Assembly (NCBI RefSeq): GCF_014654895.1
Contig: NZ_BNBE01000002.1
Location: forward strand, 1,736,001 to 1,800,000
Length of the DNA: 64,000 nt
Direction: 5' to 3'
DNA from: Streptomyces filamentosus
GTDB lineage: Bacteria > Actinomycetota > Actinomycetes > Streptomycetales > Streptomycetaceae
Part shown: positions 59,530-64,000 of the stretch, piece by piece
Numbering within the stretch: the stretch's first letter is position 1
Layout: the number at the start of each line of letters is the position of its first letter
The notes under the pieces: generated by a model
The model's input: the letters and a program-made list of their open reading frames with translations, nothing else
Database searches by the model: none
What the model was told of the DNA's origin: nothing
Position numbers and translations under genes: made by a program

Positions 59530-60255
59530 TCACCCCTCTGCCCGGAGCAGGGCGATCACGGTGGCGTCGTCGCGGTACCCGCTCTCGTCTTCCGCCGCCG
59601 CTGCGACCAAGGAGTCGGCGAGCAACTGGGGGGCGGTCGCGTGCTCGAGGCACAGCCGGGCCTGCACTTCCGGGGGCACCTGGTCGGAGACCCCGTCGGA
59701 CATCAGCAGCACCAGCGCGACCTCCGAGGGAATCTGCACCTGTCGGCACGTCGCCGCCCCGGCCTGGGCCAGCCCGAGCCTCGACCAGTTGTCGTGCTTG
59801 ACGGCGTCGAGTTCCACGGCGGCGCCCCCGTTCCACCGGAGCCAGTTCCCCATCGTCTGATCGGTCGACCACTGCCTGAGCACGCGCCCATCCCACCCGT
59901 AGGCCCTGCAGTCCCCGATCCAGTGGACGCTCGTCGGCTGTCCCGGCTGCGCGCCGGCGAAGACCGCGGACGCGTGCGGGGGCCGGTCGTAGGCTGCGGC
60001 CATCTGCCCGGCCGCCATCAGGCCGGCCAGGCCGCCCACCGCGGCCCCGATGTGGGTGATAACCGCCGGAGTGATCGCCGCGTACCGGACCACCTCCGGA
60101 CGATGGCCGGCCCCGTCGACCACCGCGGCGCACACCATCTCCCCGAGGCGCTGCACGTCGGCTCCGTCCGCGCAGGGCGGCTCCGTCCCAGGCCGCTGGG
60201 CCAGCCCCACCACGATCTTCTCGACGGGTACCGCCCGGGCATTGCGCTCTTCCAT
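59530..60255 (-). CDS. PP2C-family protein phosphatase
   Basis: ATG 60255, 8 nt after GGAGG. PP2C motifs in order: VVDGAGHRPEV (metal Asp), SVHWIGDCRAYGWDG, LVLLMSDGVSD (metal Asp) and GYRDDATVIALL. 241 residues with no extra domain, as in free-standing bacterial phosphatases acting on Ser/Thr-phosphorylated proteins. No kinase is nearby. Divergent from the HAD-PRTase gene. Confidence 0.9.
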   Translation of the reverse strand: MEERNARAVPVEKIVVGLAQRPGTEPPCADGADVQRLGEMVCAAVVDGAGHRPEVVRYAAITPAVITHIGAAVGGLAGLMAAGQMAAAYDRPPHASAVFAGAQPGQPTSVHWIGDCRAYGWDGRVLRQWSTDQTMGNWLRWNGGAAVELDAVKHDNWSRLGLAQAGAATCRQVQIPSEVALVLLMSDGVSDQVPPEVQARLCLEHATAPQLLADSLVAAAAEDESGYRDDATVIALLRAEG

Positions 60256-60503
60256 CGTCCATGCCTCCGTTCCGGGGGCCGGTGTGGCCCTCTCGCCCTA
60301 CAAGCCGCCCGGGGCAGAGGAGTGGACTTCTTGACGAAGTCGAGGCGGGTGTGACGCATGTGGCAGTGAATCCGCCGATGACGGAGCCGCACGGGCGGCT
60401 GGGATGGGAGCAGGGATTCGGAGACTGAGGGCGCGCGGTCATGCCGGCTGAGATCATGGCAAGAGGGTCAGCTGATGACCATGGCACAGCAGTGGGGGCG
60501 GCG

Positions 60504-61754
60504 ATGGACGAGACGAACACGGTGCGCGCGGTCGCGATCGACTACAAGGCGGTGCTGCGCTCGCCTGGGCGTGCACACGACGGGATCGCCGACTTCCTGC
60601 GGTGGCTCGGCGAACGCGGCATCTCCTTCGTGCTGCTCACGACCGACTCCCTCGACGCCGAAGCCGCCATGAGGGCCGCCGGTCTGCCCACGCCCGCCCT
60701 CCACCTGTGCCGCGACGACATCCCCGGCCAGCCGGCCCGTGGCAGCGGGGCCTGGTTGACGACGGTCGCCGACCGCCTCAAGCTGCGCCCGAATCAGCTC
60801 GTCATCGTGGGGACCTCGGAATGGGACTGGCGTACCGGCATCAACGCCGGAGTCGTCCACATCTTCGCCCGCTGGGCCAACCATGTGCGGAACGCGAAGG
60901 GCATGATCACCATGTCGGTGGACCAGCCGGCCGATGTCGGTGAGCTCCTGGAGCACTTCTTCCTGGACGAGCCTCGCTGGGCCTTCAGCCACGACGATGA
61001 CGCCCGCTCATTCAAGATCCGCTCGCTGCTGCCTCCCAACGTGCGCTTCCCTCAGGCCCCCGGCCGGACCTTCGAGCTCCAGGACGTCTTCACCCGCGGC
61101 CGTACCATCACCGTCGGCACCCAGGACGCCCGCGACATCCTGATGCTGCGCCTGCTTTCCTCCGCCTACCTCGACGGCACCCTGCCCCACCGCAGCCTCT
61201 TCTGCGTCTACCCCAGCAGCTCCCCGGGCAAGGTCAGCCAGCAGCTCGCCGGCTTCCTCACCAATGCGAAGGTGATGGTCGGCTCCTACTACCGCGAGGA
61301 CCTCCTCGAGCGCGTCGCCCAGGCCCCGGACACCAGCTGGGAGCGGGCGAAGAAGAACTGGGGCCCGGCAAGCACGGCGGACATCTCGATCGGCGCCCAG
61401 GCCCGCACCGTCCGGATCAACCCCCAGTACAAAGGCAAGCTCAAAGGCAAGACCGTGATCGTCTTCGACGACTTCACCACCGAAGGCAAGTCCATCGAAT
61501 GGGCCCGCACCCTTCTGACCAGCGCCAAGGCAGAGCAGGTCATCGCCCTGACCATCGGCAAGTACCGCGCCTCCCGCCACACCGCCTACCAGCTGCGCCC
61601 CGGTACGACGATCGACCCCTTCCAAGCCAGCTCCCACCTGGCCGCCACGAACTTCGTGACGACGTCCGTCACTGGCGCCGCAGGCCAGGGCCCCGATGAC
61701 GCGCTGAAGGCCACGATGTCCCACTTCATCGCCGCCGTGCAAAGCGCCGAATGA
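60504..61754 (+). CDS. HAD-like plus phosphoribosyltransferase-like fusion protein
   Basis: ATG 60504 (upstream in-frame starts at 60441 possible). Residues ~1-150 have a HAD-hydrolase layout (VRAVAIDYKAVL, FVLLTTDSLDAEAAM, VIVGTSEWDWRTGINAGVVH), but the nucleophile DxD reads DYK and the last motif lacks the second Asp, so it may be inactive. Residues ~180-416 look like a type I PRTase; KTVIVFDDFTTEGKSIEWAR is the PRPP-binding loop. Such fusions occur in nucleotide-related conflict and stress systems. It precedes DprA and ComF-like genes. Confidence 0.75.
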   Translation: MDETNTVRAVAIDYKAVLRSPGRAHDGIADFLRWLGERGISFVLLTTDSLDAEAAMRAAGLPTPALHLCRDDIPGQPARGSGAWLTTVADRLKLRPNQLVIVGTSEWDWRTGINAGVVHIFARWANHVRNAKGMITMSVDQPADVGELLEHFFLDEPRWAFSHDDDARSFKIRSLLPPNVRFPQAPGRTFELQDVFTRGRTITVGTQDARDILMLRLLSSAYLDGTLPHRSLFCVYPSSSPGKVSQQLAGFLTNAKVMVGSYYREDLLERVAQAPDTSWERAKKNWGPASTADISIGAQARTVRINPQYKGKLKGKTVIVFDDFTTEGKSIEWARTLLTSAKAEQVIALTIGKYRASRHTAYQLRPGTTIDPFQASSHLAATNFVTTSVTGAAGQGPDDALKATMSHFIAAVQSAE

Positions 61755-61931
61755 TCTTTGCCCGTTGTCCGGCCTTCGGAGTCGGCGCGGCCCGGGCGAC
61801 CGGCACCGCGGATCGAGTCGACCGTGCCCTTGCCTCCCGTACGCGGACCGCGTGCGCCATGATGGAAGTGGCCCGAGTACCTCGCTTCATCCTTCGAACA
61901 TCCCGGGGCCACGAGTAGAAGGACACCCCTG

Positions 61932-62897
61932 ATGGACCTCAACATCACCGCTGAGCAGCACGATCTGCTGACGCTGTGCGCGTTGCGCACCGGCGACGCC
62001 ACCCTCGACTGGAGCCTGCTGGCCCGCGGCGCCCACAGCCCCGAGGGCTTGGCCGCGCTCATGGACGGACAGCTGCACGAGGACTCCCGTGCCGCGACCA
62101 AGAACCGCCCCCTGCTGCAGCAGGCCCTGACCGCCGGCCTCGACGACGCCCGCGCCCGAGTCGACGACGAGCTCGCCGCCGCCGACAAGATCGGTGCACG
62201 CCTGGTCACGGTCCTCGACAAGGACTACCCGGCGAACCTGCGCGTGATCGGCAACCTGCCGCCGTTCCTCTTCTACCGCGGCGAACTCGATCAGCGCGAC
62301 GCCCGCTCCATCGCGATCGTCGGCACCCGCCAGGCCTCCGAGGCCGGGCTGCGCCGGGCGGCCCGGATGGCCCGCGAGCTCGTCGACCACGACGTCGTGA
62401 TCGCCAGCGGTCTCGCCAAGGGCGTCGACGCCGCCGCCCACCAGGCCACGCTCACCGCCGGAGCCCGCACGTTCGCCGTCATGGGCACCGGCATCGCCGC
62501 CCCGATCTACCCAGCCGAGAACCGTCCGCTCGCGAAGGCGATCCTCGCCTCCGGCGGAGCGCTGCTGAGCCAGTTCTGGCCCACCCAGCCACCAGCTCGG
62601 CACACCTTCCCGCGCCGCAACGTCGTCACCTCCGGCACCACGCTGGGCAGCGTCGTCATCGAGGCCTCGAGTACGTCGGGCGCCAAGATGCAGGCCCGCC
62701 TGGCCGCCGAGCACGGCAAGCTCGTCTTCCTGATCCGGTCCCTCGCCGACACCCAGCCCTGGGCCAAGAAGATGCTGGACGAGGGCCGAGCCATCCTGGT
62801 CACCGACTCCAGCGACATCACCGACCGCCTCGGCCAGGCCGCGGACATCCAGGCCGCCGGACAGCAGCGCCAGCAGCTCGCCCTGGCCGGCCTGTGA
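61932..62897 (+). CDS. dprA: DprA/Smf-family DNA-processing protein
   Basis: ATG 61932 after AAGGA. 321 residues with the Smf Rossmann fold: IAIVGTRQASEAG, VVIASGLAKGVDAAAHQAT, AVMGTGIAAPIYPAEN, FPRRNVVTSGTTLGSVVIEA and AARLAAEHGKLVFLI. DprA loads RecA on single-stranded DNA taken up in transformation; relatives (SLOG) sense nucleotides in defence systems. It lacks a clear C-terminal winged helix. The gene overlaps the ComF-like gene (GTGA). Confidence 0.9.
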   Translation: MDLNITAEQHDLLTLCALRTGDATLDWSLLARGAHSPEGLAALMDGQLHEDSRAATKNRPLLQQALTAGLDDARARVDDELAAADKIGARLVTVLDKDYPANLRVIGNLPPFLFYRGELDQRDARSIAIVGTRQASEAGLRRAARMARELVDHDVVIASGLAKGVDAAAHQATLTAGARTFAVMGTGIAAPIYPAENRPLAKAILASGGALLSQFWPTQPPARHTFPRRNVVTSGTTLGSVVIEASSTSGAKMQARLAAEHGKLVFLIRSLADTQPWAKKMLDEGRAILVTDSSDITDRLGQAADIQAAGQQRQQLALAGL

Positions 62898-63637
62898 CGG
62901 CCGGTCTCCCGGATCCGGCAGGCTTCCCCGACTGCCCGGTGTGCGCCTACCGCATCACCGGCACCGCCCGCCTGTGCTCCGACTGCGCCGGCCGCACCCT
63001 CCAGCCCGTCGCCGAACCCCACTGCCCGGTCTGCTCCCAGGGCCTCGCACCCGGCAGGCCGTGCAGCAACGCGGTGTGCTCGCTGCCGGAGGCCGAGCGG
63101 GGGTTCTCCCGCGTCGACGCGGTGGCCATGTACTCCGGAGCCCTGCGCGACAAGATCCACAAACTGAAGTACGAGGGCAAGACGGGCTGGGCGATGATCT
63201 TCGGCCGCCTCCTCGTCGGCTGGATGGAGAGCCACCCCGAGGCCATGCGGGGCGTCGACTATGTCGTCGGCAATCCCACCCACAGTGGGCGTCAGCCCAT
63301 CCAGCACATCGAGGCGATCATGGACGCGGCCTTTACGGAGGACGTCACACGGACCCACCCGCTCAGCCCGCCGGGCAGCCACCGGCTGGTGAAGCATTCC
63401 GAGACCGCCCGCTCCGCGACCCGGACCCTGGACGAGAAACGCGCGGCCGCGACCGCACATGCCGCCGCCCTGACCTGGACCGGAGACACTCGCGACATCA
63501 AAGGAGCCACCATCCTTCTGGTCGACGACGTATTCACCAGCGGGTCGCAGCTTCAGCACGTCGCACGCAGGCTTCGGGCAACCGGCGCCGCTGACGTCCG
63601 CGGACTCGTTCTCGCGCGCGTTCCCTGGGGCGGATGA
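62894..63637 (+). CDS. ComF-like phosphoribosyltransferase with N-terminal zinc ribbon
   Basis: GTG 62894, overlapping the dprA stop. An N-terminal double zinc ribbon (DCPVCAYRITG, LCSDCAGR; HCPVCSQG, CSNAVC), then IHKLKYEGKTGWA, VVGNPTHSGRQ and the PRPP loop ATILLVDDVFTSGSQL. This is the ComFC layout; ComFC assists uptake or processing of transforming DNA, and its PRTase chemistry is unsettled. Coupling to dprA indicates a joint function. Confidence 0.9.
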   Translation: MTAGLPDPAGFPDCPVCAYRITGTARLCSDCAGRTLQPVAEPHCPVCSQGLAPGRPCSNAVCSLPEAERGFSRVDAVAMYSGALRDKIHKLKYEGKTGWAMIFGRLLVGWMESHPEAMRGVDYVVGNPTHSGRQPIQHIEAIMDAAFTEDVTRTHPLSPPGSHRLVKHSETARSATRTLDEKRAAATAHAAALTWTGDTRDIKGATILLVDDVFTSGSQLQHVARRLRATGAADVRGLVLARVPWGG

Positions 63638-63779
63638 CCCCGCTGGAGCTGCGCCGGCGGTTACGTACGCGTCGTCCGGTTGCCACGTCCACCTCGGACC
63701 AGGCGCGACGGCCCCTGCTGCCGCTGCCGAGGCCAACGCGGTAACCACGACCGGCACACGCCGACTACGGTGATCACCA

Positions 63780-64000
63780 TGAATCTGGGGGACATCCTGC
63801 AACGCCACGCTGGGCAGGCCGTCGCCGCGACAGCGATCATCAGCCAGACCATCATGACGCAGCTACGCGGACCGTCGGCCGGGGCCGCCGTCGCCCTCGC
63901 GGTGGCCACCGGCGTTCTGTGGGCCGCGCAGGGGCGCGCCCGACAGAGATCGGCGATCCACATGGGACCGGTGGCCCAGGCCCTCACCTGGCAGGTTCAC
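63780..64000 (+). CDS. membrane protein, 3' end outside window
   Basis: ATG 63780 (MNLGDILQRHAG). An amphipathic start and one hydrophobic helix (GAAVALAVATGVLWAAQG) are visible in 73 residues before the sequence ends. It follows the ComF-like gene by 142 bp and may belong to the same locus. Confidence 0.5.

Noticed and set aside
1..64000. CRISPR array, rRNA operon, conjugation or phage structural genes
   Set aside because: No regularly spaced repeats, rRNA signatures, FtsK/TraB-like translocase, relaxase, integrase, terminase or capsid motifs were seen on either strand.

Overview
The window is high-GC DNA with Streptomyces-type codon use, many GTG/TTG starts and purine-rich ribosome binding sites. 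It also carries WhiB, HupA, BTAD-type and MAB_1171c-like genes, so it most likely comes from a Streptomyces or close relative. The content (IS element, decayed genes, a second DNA ligase, two HU proteins, orphan modification genes, almost no core metabolism) points to an accessory region: a large plasmid, a chromosome arm or an integrated element. No replication, conjugation or phage structural gene is visible, so I cannot say which.

Layout. 1-5.4 kb: a frameshifted Cys-rich gene at the left edge and a small rightward regulatory block. That block has a sigma-region-4-like protein, a leaderless gene under a twin palindromic operator, a minimal GntR protein and a phage/plasmid-type hypothetical. 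5.7-13.1 kb: a leftward hypothetical, a cytochrome P450 beside the 3' stub of a type III polyketide synthase, a MAB_1171c-like membrane protein with an XRE regulator, and a PucR-like regulator. 13.4-14.3 kb: an IS5/IS427-type insertion sequence with intact ends and TAA target duplication. 14.3-15.7 kb: no convincing gene. 15.7-28.6 kb: a rightward run with a cupin, an MFS exporter, a GNAT/FemAB-like transferase, two ATP-grasp-type proteins, three secreted proteins, a lipoprotein and a TrpA homologue. It resembles a small amide or peptide pathway plus exported proteins. The trpA-like gene and a conserved membrane-protein gene each carry an in-frame TAG where CAG would be expected.

28.5-58.9 kb is the most distinctive part. 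Most of its genes lie on the minus strand in transcription units that begin with one near-identical promoter, found eight times: -35 TTGCNT, an exactly 17-bp spacer with core AATTGGATTTA, and -10 TAnnnT. These units encode an RNA ligase, an HU protein, two paralogous GNATs, small zinc-knuckle proteins and many hypotheticals. Between them, without the motif, lie DndC, an RNB nuclease with two dsRNA-binding domains, a C5 DNA methyltransferase, an NAD-dependent DNA ligase, HupA, WhiB, a BTAD regulator and an initiator tRNA. Two rightward genes share a second conserved upstream element. Strong hairpins separate the units. The whole looks like a coordinately controlled nucleic-acid maintenance and modification island of plasmid or phage-plasmid ancestry.

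58.9-64 kb: a PP2C-like phosphatase diverges from an operon-like row of a HAD-PRTase fusion, a DprA/Smf protein and a ComF-like zinc-ribbon PRTase. A membrane-protein gene is cut by the window end. This is a candidate nucleotide- or DNA-uptake-related system.
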